From assembly GCF_042434745.1 (NCBI RefSeq), contig NZ_JBHLSS010000039.1: DNA of 64,000 nucleotides; one strand, given 5' to 3'. Under the pieces are notes generated by a model that was not told where the DNA came from, searched no databases, and was given only the letters and a program-made list of their open reading frames with translations. The position numbers and the translations under genes were made by a program. This stretch comes from Azotobacter paspali. Its GTDB lineage: Bacteria > Pseudomonadota > Gammaproteobacteria > Pseudomonadales > Pseudomonadaceae. Positions 54,488-63,612 of the stretch are shown here, one piece after another (position 1 is the stretch's first letter; each line of letters starts with the position of its first letter).

Positions 54488-55408
54488 TCAGTAGAGGCCC
54501 GGTTCGCCGTCCGGGCGGCTCTTGAAGCGCCGGTGCGCCCACAGGTATTGCTCGGGCTGCCGGCGCACCGCCTGCTCGACCCAGCGGTTGATGCGCAGGC
54601 AGTCGGCCTCCTCGCTCTCCCCAGGAAAATCCTCCAGCGGCGGGTGGACCGTCAGCCGGTAGCCGGAACCGTCGGCTAGGCGGGTCTGGATGAAGGGCAT
54701 CACCAGCGCCTTGCCCAGACGGGCGAACTTGGTCGTCGCTGTCACGGTCGCCGCCGGGATGCCGAACAGCGGCACGAAGATGCTCTGCTTGCGCCCATAG
54801 TCCTGGTCCGGCGCGTACCAGATGGCACGTCCGGCGCGCAGCACCTTGAGCATGGCGCGGATATCCTCGCGCTCGATGGCCGTGGCATCGGCATTGTGCC
54901 GTTCGCGACCACATCGCTGGACATAATCGAAGACCGGGTTGTCGTGTTCCCGGTACATGCCGTCGATGGTTTGCCGCTGGCCGAGCAGGGCGGCGCCGAT
55001 CTCCAGGGTGGTGAAATGCAGGGCCATGAGGATGACGCCCCGGCCCTCGGCCTGAGCCCACTGCAGGTGTTCGAGACCCTCGACGTGCGCCAGCCGGGCC
55101 AGGCGCCGGCGTGGCCACCACCAACTGATGGCCATCTCGAAGAAGGCGATGCCCATCGAGGCGAAGTTTTTCCTGAGCAGGCGTTCTCGCTCGTTGGCGG
55201 ACAACTCGGGAAAACACAGTTCCAGATTGCGCCGGGCGATGCGCCGGCGCGAACCGGCCAGGCGATAGGTCAACGCACCCAGCCAGCGGCCGAGCTGCAG
55301 CAGCCAGGCATAAGGCAATTGAGCGACCAGCCAGAACAGCCCCAGCGCCAGCCAGAGCCCCCAGAAACGCGGATGGAGAAAATGGGCACGAAAGTGCGGA
55401 CGATCCAT
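54488..55408 (-). CDS. lipid A lauroyl-type acyltransferase (LpxL/HtrB family)
   Basis: This 306-residue inner-membrane protein has one N-terminal membrane segment (about 17-35), the catalytic H131-x4-E136 in MALHFTTLEIG, and the family blocks RNLELCFPELSANERERLLR, YREHDNPVFDYVQRCGRERH and WYAPDQDYGRKQSIFVPLFG. It adds a secondary acyl chain to Kdo2-lipid IVA or an equivalent precursor. ATG 55406-55408 is the conserved start (MDRPHFRAHFLHPRFW). It is convergent with mlaA and upstream of minC on the other strand, as in P. aeruginosa where a homologue adjoins minC (from memory). Confidence 0.92.
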   Translation of the reverse strand: MDRPHFRAHFLHPRFWGLWLALGLFWLVAQLPYAWLLQLGRWLGALTYRLAGSRRRIARRNLELCFPELSANERERLLRKNFASMGIAFFEMAISWWWPRRRLARLAHVEGLEHLQWAQAEGRGVILMALHFTTLEIGAALLGQRQTIDGMYREHDNPVFDYVQRCGRERHNADATAIEREDIRAMLKVLRAGRAIWYAPDQDYGRKQSIFVPLFGIPAATVTATTKFARLGKALVMPFIQTRLADGSGYRLTVHPPLEDFPGESEEADCLRINRWVEQAVRRQPEQYLWAHRRFKSRPDGEPGLY

Positions 55409-55640
55409 TGACGGCCCCGAAAACGGCAAAAGCCGGCATTCTAGGGGAAAACGCCGGTCACTAGCGCGACGCGACGGGAACCGTGCGGATCGCTCTTAGG
55501 GCATCGCCAGCCCCTGCGGCAACTCGCCACGGGTGCTCCAGACGGCGTATCGTCGGCCCATGGAATGGTTTTCCCCGACCCGGCTAGCCTGACGCGGCGT
55601 TTCCCGTTATAAGACCGCCATTCATTGCAATGGGTAGATC

Positions 55641-56390
55641 ATGAGCCAAGCCGACCTCCTCGACCCAGCCCCCGTGTTCCAGCTCAAGGGCAGCATGCTC
55701 GCCATCACCGTGCTGGAACTGGCATACAACGACCTGGCCCGTCTCGACCACCAATTGAGCGAAAAGGTGGCGCAGGCCCCCAATTTCTTCCAGAACACGC
55801 CGTTGGTCTTGGCTCTGGACAAGATCCAGTCCGGCGCGCAAGAACTCGACCTGCGCGCCATGCTGGCGATTTGCCAGCGCCACGGCCTGCGCACCCTGGC
55901 GATCCGCGCCAGCTTGGCCGAACACATCGCCGCCGCCCAGGCGCTCGATCTGCCGGTCCTACCGCCCTCCAGCGCACGGGAGCGGCCGATCGTGCCCGGC
56001 ACCGTGGCCGCCACGCCGACCTCGGCCAGAAAGCCCGAGAAGCCGGCCGAACCGGCGATACGTCCAACGCGGGTGGTCAACGTTCCGGTACGCGGCGGCC
56101 AGCAGATCTACGCGCCGGGAGGCGATCTGCTAGTCCTGGCCCCGGTCAGCGCCGGCGCGGAACTACTCGCCGATGGCAACATCCATGTATACGCTCCGAT
56201 GCGGGGCCGGGTCCTAGCCGGTATCAAAGGCAACAGCCAGGCGCGGATTTTCTGCCGCATGCTGGCCGCCGAGCTGATCTCCATCGCCGGCCACTACAAG
56301 GTGGCCGAAGACCTCCGGCACGATCCGAACTGGGGCGAGGCCGTGCACATTTACCTGGCAGGCGATGTGTTGAACATCACTCGTCTTTAA
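55641..56390 (+). CDS. minC: septum site-determining protein MinC
   Basis: This 249-residue cell-division inhibitor has an N-terminal FtsZ-antagonising domain (about 8-110: VFQLKGSMLAITVLELAYND), a Pro/Ala-rich linker (about 115-145), and a C-terminal beta-helix that binds MinD (about 150-249: VRGGQQIYAPGGDLLVLAPV and GRVLAGIKGNSQARIFCRML). It blocks Z-ring assembly near the poles. First gene of minCDE; minD begins 98 bp later. Confidence 0.97.
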   Translation: MSQADLLDPAPVFQLKGSMLAITVLELAYNDLARLDHQLSEKVAQAPNFFQNTPLVLALDKIQSGAQELDLRAMLAICQRHGLRTLAIRASLAEHIAAAQALDLPVLPPSSARERPIVPGTVAATPTSARKPEKPAEPAIRPTRVVNVPVRGGQQIYAPGGDLLVLAPVSAGAELLADGNIHVYAPMRGRVLAGIKGNSQARIFCRMLAAELISIAGHYKVAEDLRHDPNWGEAVHIYLAGDVLNITRL

Positions 56391-56488
56391 CGGATACTCG
56401 CGCGTTTCCAGGGGCTTTAACGGACTGGATTCCCAAACCACCCGCACGGCTCAACGCTCCCATTCTTCTTCAATTTGGGTGAATAACC

Positions 56489-57304
56489 TTGGCCAAGATC
56501 CTCGTAGTCACTTCCGGCAAGGGTGGCGTCGGCAAAACCACTACCAGCGCCGCCATCGGTACCGGCCTCGCCCTGCGCGGGCACAAGACCGTCGTCGTCG
56601 ATTTCGACGTAGGTCTGCGTAACCTCGACCTGGTCATGGGCTGCGAACGCCGGGTCGTATACGACTTCGTCAACGTCATCCAGGGCGACGCCACGCTCGG
56701 CCAGGCCCTGATCAAGGACAAGCGCCTGGAAAACCTCTACGTGCTGGCGGCCAGCCAGACCCGCGACAAGGAAGCCCTGAGCGCCGAGGGCGTGGGCCGG
56801 GTGATGGACGAGTTGCGCGGATCCTTCGAGTACATCATCTGCGACTCGCCGGCGGGGATCGAAAAGGGTGCGCACCTGGCCATGTACTTCGCCGACGAGG
56901 CGATCGTGGTGACTAACCCCGAGGTGTCCTCGGTACGCGACTCCGACCGCATGCTCGGCCTGCTCGCCAGCAAGTCGCGCCGCGCCGAGAACGGCGAGGA
57001 GCCGATCAAGGAACACCTGCTGCTGACCCGCTACAGCCCCGACCGCGTGAACAAGGGCGAGATGCTCGGCGTGGAAGACGTCGAGGAGATCCTCGCTATC
57101 CGCCTGCTCGGGGTCATTCCCGAATCCCAGTCGGTCCTCAAGGCCTCCAACCAGGGCATCCCGGTGATTCTCGACGAACAGAGCGACGCGGGACAAGCCT
57201 ACAGCGACGCCGTGGAGCGCCTGCTGGGCAAGGAGACGCCGCACCGCTTCCTCGATGCGCACAAGAAGGGATTCCTGCAACGCTTGTTCGGAGGCCGCGA
57301 ATGA
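56489..57304 (+). CDS. minD: septum site-determining ATPase MinD
   Basis: This 271-residue deviant-Walker ATPase begins MAKILVVTSGKGGVGKTTTS (P-loop 11-18), then VVDFDVGLRNLDLVMGCERR and YIICDSPAGIEKGAHLAMYF. The C-terminal amphipathic membrane-targeting helix is GFLQRLFGGRE. It carries MinC to the membrane and oscillates with MinE. The start codon is TTG (56489-56491), fixed by the invariant N-terminus, with GGGTG upstream; no ATG is available. Its stop overlaps the minE start (ATGA). Confidence 0.97.
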   Translation: MAKILVVTSGKGGVGKTTTSAAIGTGLALRGHKTVVVDFDVGLRNLDLVMGCERRVVYDFVNVIQGDATLGQALIKDKRLENLYVLAASQTRDKEALSAEGVGRVMDELRGSFEYIICDSPAGIEKGAHLAMYFADEAIVVTNPEVSSVRDSDRMLGLLASKSRRAENGEEPIKEHLLLTRYSPDRVNKGEMLGVEDVEEILAIRLLGVIPESQSVLKASNQGIPVILDEQSDAGQAYSDAVERLLGKETPHRFLDAHKKGFLQRLFGGRE

Positions 57305-57555
57305 ACATTTTCGACTTCTTTCGCGAACGCAAGAAACAGACCTCGGCGTCCATCGCGAAAGAGCGGCTGCAGATCATCGTCGCCCACGAGCGCGGCCAGC
57401 GCAGCGCCCCGGACTATCTGCCGGACCTGCAGAAGGAGCTGATCGAAGTGATCCGCAAGTACGTCAACATAGATAACGATCAGGTGCAGGTGGTCCTCGA
57501 AAACCAGGACAACTGCTCGATCCTGGAGCTTAACGTCACCCTGCCGGATCGCTAA
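57301..57555 (+). CDS. minE: cell division topological specificity factor MinE
   Basis: This 84-residue protein has the N-terminal membrane/MinD-interaction segment MNIFDFFRERKKQTSASIAK and the core RLQIIVAHERGQRSAPDYLP then LQKELIEVIRKYVNID. It stimulates MinD ATPase and drives pole-to-pole oscillation. The start overlaps the minD stop by 4 bp, so translation is coupled. Confidence 0.97.
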   Translation: MNIFDFFRERKKQTSASIAKERLQIIVAHERGQRSAPDYLPDLQKELIEVIRKYVNIDNDQVQVVLENQDNCSILELNVTLPDR

Positions 57556-57655
57556 GCGATTCGCCCCCGCAGCGACGGCGGCCCGGCAGGCCGAGTGGAA
57601 GCGCAACCGCTTTCGCGAAGCTTGACGGTCGCCGTCGTCGTTTCCGGACATCTTC

Positions 57656-58291
57656 ATGCCCCTGTCGAACATCGAAATTATCCATCGGGACGACGCCCTG
57701 CTGGTAGTCAACAAACCCACTCTGCTGCTCTCTGTGCCGGGCCGCGCCGAAGACAACCGGGACTGCCTGGTCACCCGCCTGCAGGAGAACGGCTATCCCG
57801 AAGCCCGCATCGTGCATCGCCTCGACTGGGAAACCTCCGGCCTGATCGTATTGGCCCGCGACGCCGACAGCCACCGCGAACTGTCCCGCCAGTTCCACGA
57901 CCGGGAAACCGAGAAGACCTACACCGCGCTTTGCTGGGGCGAACCCGAAGCCGACAGCGGACGCATCGAGCTGCCGCTGCGCTATGACCCACCAACTAAG
58001 CCACGCCATGTGGTCGATCAGCAACAGGGTCGCCACGCCCTGACCTTCTGGAGGGTGCTGGAACGCTGCAACCGTTTCAGCCGCATCGAACTGACCCCGA
58101 TCACCGGCCGCTCCCACCAACTGCGCGTACACATGCTCGCCATCGGCCACCCATTGCTGGGCGATCGTCTCTATGCCCACGGCGAAGCTCTGGCCGCCGC
58201 CGAACGCCTGTGCCTGCACGCCAGCCTGCTGGTCCTCGGCCACCCGCGAAGCGGCGAGCGCCTGCGCTTCGAGAGCCCCGCACCGTTCTGA
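57656..58291 (+). CDS. RluA-family pseudouridine synthase
   Basis: This 211-residue catalytic-domain-only enzyme has the active-site motif ARIVHRLDWETSGLIVLARD (nucleophile D57), then TYTALCWGEP and the C-terminal TGRSHQLRVHMLAIGHPLLG. It lacks an S4 domain, as RluA does, so it probably modifies 23S rRNA U746 and/or tRNA U32. It follows minE by about 100 bp on the same strand. TruC is the main alternative. Confidence 0.92.
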   Translation: MPLSNIEIIHRDDALLVVNKPTLLLSVPGRAEDNRDCLVTRLQENGYPEARIVHRLDWETSGLIVLARDADSHRELSRQFHDRETEKTYTALCWGEPEADSGRIELPLRYDPPTKPRHVVDQQQGRHALTFWRVLERCNRFSRIELTPITGRSHQLRVHMLAIGHPLLGDRLYAHGEALAAAERLCLHASLLVLGHPRSGERLRFESPAPF

Positions 58292-58369
58292 ATCCGCCGC
58301 GCCGGACACTCGACTGCAGCCTGCCGCTCTTTTCGATACACTTTGCTGCAACGCTGTCCGGAGTCCACT

Positions 58370-59659
58370 ATGCGTACAGAACTCAATCAGGGCCTGATCG
58401 ACTTCCTCAAGGCCTCCCCCACCCCGTTCCACGCCTGCGCCAGCCTGGCCCAGCGCCTCGAATCGGCCGGCTACCAGCGCCTCGACGAACGCGAACCCTG
58501 GCCGACCCAGTCCGGCGGACGCTATTACGTCACCCGCAACGACTCCTCGCTCATCGCCATCCAGCTCGGCCGGCGCTCACCGCTCGAGGGTGGCCTGCGG
58601 CTGGTCGGCGCCCACACTGATAGCCCCTGTCTGCGCGTCAAGCCACAGCCCGAGCTGAATCGCCAAGGCTTCTGGCAACTCGGCGTGGAAGTCTATGGCG
58701 GCGCCCTGCTCGCCCCCTGGTTCGACCGCGACCTGTCGCTGGCCGGACGGGTCACTTTCCGCCGCGCCGGACGCGTCGAGAGCCAACTGATTGACTTCAA
58801 GCAGCCGATCGCCATCATTCCCAACCTGGCGATCCACCTCAACCGCGAAGCCAACCAAGGCTGGGCGATCAACGCGCAGAACGAACTGCCGCCTATCCTC
58901 GCGCAGGTCGCCGGCGACGAACGCGGCGACTTTCGTGCCCTGCTGGCCGAGCAACTGCAGCGCGAGCACGAGATCAACGCCGATGTGGTGCTGGATTTCG
59001 AACTCTGTTTCTACGACACCCAGGGTGCGGCACTGATCGGCCTGAACCAGGACTTCATCGCCGGCGCCCGTCTCGACAACCTGCTGTCCTGCTATGCCGG
59101 CCTACAGGCCCTGCTCGCCGCTGGCGACAGGGAAAGCTGCGTGCTGGTCTGCACCGACCACGAGGAAATCGGCTCCTGCTCCACCTGTGGCGCCGACGGC
59201 CCCTTCCTCGAACAGGTGCTCGGCCGCCTGCTGCCGGATGGCGACGCTTTCGTGCGGATCATGCAACAATCGCTGCTGGTTTCCGCGGACAACGCCCACG
59301 GCGTGCACCCCAACTATGCCGACCGCCACGACGCCAACCACGGCCCCAAGCTCAACGCCGGTCCGGTGATCAAGGTCAACAGCAACCAGCGCTACGCGAC
59401 CAACAGCGAGACCGCCGGTTTCTTCCGCCATCTGTGTTTCGACGTCGAGGTGCCGGTACAGAGCTTCGTGGTGCGCAGCGACATGGGTTGCGGCTCGACC
59501 ATCGGCCCCATCACCGCCAGCCGGCTCGGCATGCGCACCGTCGATATCGGCCTGCCGACCTTCGCCATGCATTCCATCCGCGAACTGGCCGGCAGCCATG
59601 ACCTCACGCATCTGGTGAAGGTCCTGACCGCCTTCTATTCGAGTCCACTACTGCCCTGA
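58370..59659 (+). CDS. apeB: M18 family aspartyl-type aminopeptidase
   Basis: This 429-residue zinc aminopeptidase has LVGAHTDSPCLRVKP (metal His), ARLDNLLSCYAGLQALL (metal Asp), CTDHEEIGSCSTCGADGPFL (catalytic Glu pair), SADNAHGVHPNYADRH and SDMGCGSTIGPITASRLG. It forms large tetrahedral oligomers in the cytoplasm and removes N-terminal acidic residues. ATG 58370 has GGAG upstream; the frame open from 58343 adds nine unconserved residues. Confidence 0.95.
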   Translation: MRTELNQGLIDFLKASPTPFHACASLAQRLESAGYQRLDEREPWPTQSGGRYYVTRNDSSLIAIQLGRRSPLEGGLRLVGAHTDSPCLRVKPQPELNRQGFWQLGVEVYGGALLAPWFDRDLSLAGRVTFRRAGRVESQLIDFKQPIAIIPNLAIHLNREANQGWAINAQNELPPILAQVAGDERGDFRALLAEQLQREHEINADVVLDFELCFYDTQGAALIGLNQDFIAGARLDNLLSCYAGLQALLAAGDRESCVLVCTDHEEIGSCSTCGADGPFLEQVLGRLLPDGDAFVRIMQQSLLVSADNAHGVHPNYADRHDANHGPKLNAGPVIKVNSNQRYATNSETAGFFRHLCFDVEVPVQSFVVRSDMGCGSTIGPITASRLGMRTVDIGLPTFAMHSIRELAGSHDLTHLVKVLTAFYSSPLLP

Positions 59660-59728
59660 GGCCGCCCCGACCAGAACGGCCGAATGCGAGACCGGTGGCT
59701 GCCCCCGACGAAGCCGGCAATCCCCGGA

Positions 59729-60691
59729 TCAAACAAGGTTGTCGTCGATCACCAACGCCACCTTGCCGGATACGTTGTTGCTGGCCAACGTCTCGAACGC
59801 CGTGTCGACATCCTTGGCGGCGAAGCTGCGCTCCAGACGCGGCTCGAGACGCCCTTCGGCGAACAGTGGCCAGACATGCCGGCGCAGTTCGTCGATCAGC
59901 TCGCCCTTGAAGGCGTCGTCCCGGTTACGCAGGGTCGAGCCGATCAACTGCACCCGCTTGCCCAGCAGCTTGGCCAGATCCAATTCCGCTTCGCGTCCGC
60001 CCATCAGGCCAATGATCACCCAGCGACCATCGCGGGCCAGCAGGTCCAGGTTCAGCGCAGCGTAACGCGCGCCGATCGGGTCGAGAATCACGTCGAAAGG
60101 CGCGAAATCGCGCAGCCCTTCAAGATCCTGGGTGCGCAGCACTCCACCCTGCGCCCCGAGCGATTCGCAATAGGCCAGGCGCTCTGCGGAACCGACACTG
60201 ACCCAGCAGGGATTGCCGAAGGCCTTGCATAGCTGGATACCCGCCGAACCGACTCCGCTGGCCCCGGCGTGGATCAGCGCCTTCTCGCCCGACTTGAGGG
60301 CGCCCAGCTTGAACAGGTTGAGCCAGGCCGTGGCGTAGACTTCCGGCAGCACCGCCGCCTCGACCAGCGACAACTCCTCAGGAGCCGGCAAAGCATGTCG
60401 CCCGTCGACCACCACCTCCTCGGCCATGCCGCCACCGGCCAGCAAGGCGCAGACCCGGTCGCCGACCTGCCAGTGACTGCCCGCCCCGACCTCGCTAATC
60501 ACGCCGGCGCATTCCAGCCCGAGCACGTCGCTGGCGCCGGGCGGCGGCGGATAGAGCCCGGCACGCTGCAACAGATCGGCCCGATTCAGGCCGGCCGCCG
60601 CCACACGAATCCTGATTTGTCCCACGTCACAGGAAGGCGCAGGCCGCTCGACCCACTCCACGCTGCCTTCGATGCCTTGCAATGCCTTCAT
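59729..60691 (-). CDS. NAD(P)H-quinone oxidoreductase, zinc-independent MDR, PIG3-like
   Basis: This 320-residue medium-chain reductase has the PIG3-type signature LNRADLLQRAGLYPPPPGAS, then LGLECAGVISEVG and the nucleotide-binding HAGASGVGSAGIQLCKAFG. No catalytic or structural zinc cysteines are present. It reduces quinones with NADPH. GGAGG precedes the ATG. It is divergent from prc across 124 bp. Confidence 0.92.
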   Translation of the reverse strand: MKALQGIEGSVEWVERPAPSCDVGQIRIRVAAAGLNRADLLQRAGLYPPPPGASDVLGLECAGVISEVGAGSHWQVGDRVCALLAGGGMAEEVVVDGRHALPAPEELSLVEAAVLPEVYATAWLNLFKLGALKSGEKALIHAGASGVGSAGIQLCKAFGNPCWVSVGSAERLAYCESLGAQGGVLRTQDLEGLRDFAPFDVILDPIGARYAALNLDLLARDGRWVIIGLMGGREAELDLAKLLGKRVQLIGSTLRNRDDAFKGELIDELRRHVWPLFAEGRLEPRLERSFAAKDVDTAFETLASNNVSGKVALVIDDNLV

Positions 60692-60815
60692 GCTACCTCC
60701 ATAGTAGGTCCCTGAGCCATTTCACCGTCAAATCCGTTTCCTTCCATCAAGAAAGGAACCCGGTACCCTGCTTGACGACCTAATATGCGTTATCACTCCC
60801 CACTAGTCGAATGAC

Positions 60816-62897
60816 ATGAAGCGCCTTCTCCCCAGCACCCTCCTCGCCTTCACCCTCGGCCTCAGTGCTTCGCTGCTGGCCCAGACGGCCGACGCCGGCA
60901 ACTGGGACACCCTGCAACCGGACCGTGACCAGGTGATCGCCAGCCTGAACGTGGTGGAGCTCCTCAAGCGCCATCATTACAGCAAACCACCACTCAACGA
61001 TGCACGCTCGGAAAAGATCTACGAGAGCTACCTCAAGTTGCTCGATCCGACCCGCAGCTACTTCACCGCGGCAGACATCGCCGAATTCGACCGCTGGCGC
61101 ACCCAGTTCGACGACTTTCTGAAAAGTGGCGATCTGCAACCCGGCTTCACCATCTACAAGCGCCACCTGACCCGCCTGGCCGAGCGTCTGGATTTCACCC
61201 TGGGCCTGCTCGAGAAAGGCGTGGACAGCTTCGACTTCGAGCGCGACGAGAGCCTGCTGGTCGATCGCGAGAACGCCCCCTGGGCACCGGACAAGGCCGC
61301 CCTCGACGACCTCTGGCGTAAGCGCCTGAAGGACGAGGTGCTGCGCATGAAGATCGCCGGCAAGGAGCCGAAGGCCATCCAGGAACTGCTCATCAAGCGC
61401 TACCGCAACCAGTTGGCGCGCCTGGACCAGACCCGCAGCGAAGACATCTTCCAGACCTACATCAACGCCTTCGCGCAAACCTACGACCCGCACACCAATT
61501 ATCTGTCGCCGGACAACGCGGAAAACTTCGACATCAACATGAGCCTGTCGCTGGAAGGCATCGGTGCTGTTCTGCAAAGCGACAACGAGCACGTCAAGGT
61601 GGTCCGTCTGGTTCCCGCTGGCCCGGCGGAGAAGAGCAAGCAGCTCACGCCCGCAGACAAGATCGTCGGCGTCGCCCAGGCCAACGGCGAAATGGTCGAC
61701 GTGATCGGCTGGCGCCTGGACGAGGTGGTCAAGCTGATCCGCGGACCGAAGGGCTCGGTGGTACGCCTGGAGATCATTCCGGCCAGCAACGCGCCCAACG
61801 ACGAAACCAGCAAGGTGGTCGCCATCACTCGCGAGGCGGTCAAACTGGAAGAACAGGCCGCCAAGAAGTCCGTACTCGAACTTCCCCACGAAGGCCGCAC
61901 CTACAAGCTCGGCGTGATCGAAATCCCGGCTTTCTATCTGGATTTCAAGGCATTTCGCGCCGGCGACCCCGACTACAAGAGCACTACCCGCGACGTGAAG
62001 CGCCTGCTCAGCGAACTGAAGGCCGAGAAGGTCGATGGCGTGGTCATCGATCTGCGCAACAACGGCGGCGGCTCGCTGCAGGAAGCCACCGAACTGACCG
62101 GTCTGTTCATCGACCAGGGGCCTACCGTATTGGTGCGCAACAACGACGGTCGGGTCGACGTGCTCGCCGACGAGAATGGTGGCACTTATTACACCGGCCC
62201 GATGGCGATACTGGTCAATCGCCTCTCCGCCTCGGCTTCGGAAATTTTCGCCGGCGCCATGCAGGACTACCACCGGGCCCTGATCATCGGTGGTCAAACC
62301 TTCGGCAAGGGGACCGTACAGACCATTCAACCGCTCAACCATGGCGAACTGAAGCTGACCCTGGCGAAGTTCTACCGGGTTTCCGGGCAAAGCACTCAGC
62401 ATCAGGGCGTGATTCCGGACATCAGCTATCCCGATGAAGTCGACACGCAGGAAATCGGCGAGAGCGCCCTGCCGGAAGCCATGCCCTGGGATAGCATCCG
62501 CCCGGCGATTCGCCCGGAGGTCGATCCGTTCAAACCGTTCCTCAACGAACTCAAGACCCGTCATGACCAGCGCACGGCTCAGGACCCCGACTTCGTCTTT
62601 ACCCGCAACCGCCTCGATCTGAGCCGACAGTTGATGCAGGAAACCACTGTCAGCCTCAACGAGAGCAAGCGGCGCGCCCAGCACAACTCCATCGAGTCCA
62701 AACAGTTGGCCATCGAAAACGAGCGGCGCAAGGCCAAGGGCGAAGAGCTCCTGACCAAGCTGAAGGAAGAGGACGAAAATACTCTGCCTTCGGCGGACGA
62801 CAAGAACAAGAAACCCGAGGACGATGCCTATCTGGCGGAAACCGGGCGTATCCTGCTCGATTACTTGAGCCTGAGGGCCTCGGTGGCCAAGCACTGA
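60816..62897 (+). CDS. prc: carboxy-terminal processing protease Prc (Tsp)
   Basis: This 693-residue periplasmic protease has a signal peptide (MKRLLPSTLLAFTLGLSASL, cleavage near residue 26), an N-terminal helical domain (about 40-235), a PDZ domain (about 240-340: GIGAVLQSDNEHVKVVRLVP), an S41 domain with VVIDLRNNGGGSLQEA and the Ser-Lys dyad (Ser in NRLSASASEIFAGAM, Lys in QTFGKGTVQTIQ), and a C-terminal DUF3340-type region. It degrades periplasmic substrates bearing hydrophobic C-termini. The P. aeruginosa homologue AlgO affects alginate through MucA processing. A terminator lies 44 bp after the stop. Confidence 0.96.
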   Translation: MKRLLPSTLLAFTLGLSASLLAQTADAGNWDTLQPDRDQVIASLNVVELLKRHHYSKPPLNDARSEKIYESYLKLLDPTRSYFTAADIAEFDRWRTQFDDFLKSGDLQPGFTIYKRHLTRLAERLDFTLGLLEKGVDSFDFERDESLLVDRENAPWAPDKAALDDLWRKRLKDEVLRMKIAGKEPKAIQELLIKRYRNQLARLDQTRSEDIFQTYINAFAQTYDPHTNYLSPDNAENFDINMSLSLEGIGAVLQSDNEHVKVVRLVPAGPAEKSKQLTPADKIVGVAQANGEMVDVIGWRLDEVVKLIRGPKGSVVRLEIIPASNAPNDETSKVVAITREAVKLEEQAAKKSVLELPHEGRTYKLGVIEIPAFYLDFKAFRAGDPDYKSTTRDVKRLLSELKAEKVDGVVIDLRNNGGGSLQEATELTGLFIDQGPTVLVRNNDGRVDVLADENGGTYYTGPMAILVNRLSASASEIFAGAMQDYHRALIIGGQTFGKGTVQTIQPLNHGELKLTLAKFYRVSGQSTQHQGVIPDISYPDEVDTQEIGESALPEAMPWDSIRPAIRPEVDPFKPFLNELKTRHDQRTAQDPDFVFTRNRLDLSRQLMQETTVSLNESKRRAQHNSIESKQLAIENERRKAKGEELLTKLKEEDENTLPSADDKNKKPEDDAYLAETGRILLDYLSLRASVAKH

Positions 62898-62940
62898 TCC
62901 GCCGGGGATAACAAGGAAAGAAGAAGGGGCCGCATGGCTA

Positions 62941-62975
62941 ATGCCAGTCAGTTAAGCTGACTGGCATTTTTATTT
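62941..62975 (+). terminator. terminator after prc, overlapping the end of the IS4 transposase
   Basis: ATGCCAGTCAG (62941-62951), loop TTAAG, CTGACTGGCAT (62957-62967), followed by TTTTATTT. It is a perfect 11-bp stem and T-run in the direction of prc. The same bases, read on the other strand, encode the last residues (NASQLN) and stop of the transposase remnant. The hairpin may therefore belong to the insertion sequence end and only secondarily terminate prc. Confidence 0.88.
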
Positions 62976-63170
62976 CTGGATTGATACTTGGACGGCTTGG
63001 GTCTGACCGCGCAAGGGTAGCAACGATCTTCCCGCCGATGCGGCAGTACGTAGTGCATGGCTGACGCATGCAACTCTGCCAAGTATTTGGGGATATTGTC
63101 CGGATGCCGCAGGGAAAGGCCATTCAGTAACCCCAGGATCGCCCAGGTGCAGGCGGTGAAGCTCATCTCG
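62948..63170 (-). pseudogene. IS4-family transposase, C-terminal fragment
   Basis: The reverse-strand frame reads HPCEMSFTACTWAILGLLNG, then SLRHPDNIPKYLAELHASAM and YVLPHRREDRCYPCAVRPKP, ending at TGA 62948-62950. This is the typical IS4 transposase C-terminus with the basic YPCAVRxK tail. It belongs to the same gene as the fragment at 63613-64000; the repeat lies between them. About 130 residues of the catalytic core, including the region of the last catalytic Glu, are missing. Confidence 0.8.
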
Positions 63171-63612
63171 CAGGGGTGGCTCCCAGGGCAATCGCATGAA
63201 ATGTCTTTCCGATACCGGACTGGAAAGATTGTGTGCCTGGTCGTTCCGGCGTGGTCTTCAAATCCGGTGCATCGGCTGCTTGCCGAGGGGCTGGATACTT
63301 CCTGTTTCGGCCCCCCCGGCCGAGTCACTTTCTCTTTGCGCGCGCAAAGAGAAAGTAACCAAAGAGAAAGCGCGCCCGGTCATTCGGCCCCGGCTACGCC
63401 GGGGTTCCCTCGCTCCAACGCCGCTCCGAGGGTCGTCGCACAAGGGGCATCCATGCCCCTCGTACGACTCTCGCCGCCTCCCCGCGGCTCGCCCCTCTAC
63501 GCGACGCCTGCGCTCGGCCTTCTGAACGGGAGTCGGGCTCCGGGTTGCCTGAAAGCGCTTTCGCTCTTGCGGCACGACCTGTCAGGCTGCGCTGGATACC
63601 CCCTTGCTGGGT
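63170..63612. repeat. second copy of the dispersed repeat, inside the IS4 transposase
   Basis: The head GGGCAATCGCATGAAA to GATTGTGTG at 63186-63235 matches the right head of the 24-kb element at about 43 of 50 positions. It is followed in the same order by CGGCTGCTTGCCGAG, GGCCGAGTCACTTT, a hairpin, GGTTCCCTC, CGTACGACTCTCG and the module ending GGTTGCCTGAAAGCGCTTTC. The hairpin at 63327-63356 is a perfect 30-bp palindrome with half-site ACTTTCTCTTTGCGC. Only one head is present, so this is a single unit. Transposase sequence lies on both sides. Confidence 0.8.

Noticed and set aside
60780..62894. 704-codon open frame antisense to prc
   Set aside because: Same artefact of codon-position GC bias; no recognisable domain and prc motifs are intact on the other strand.
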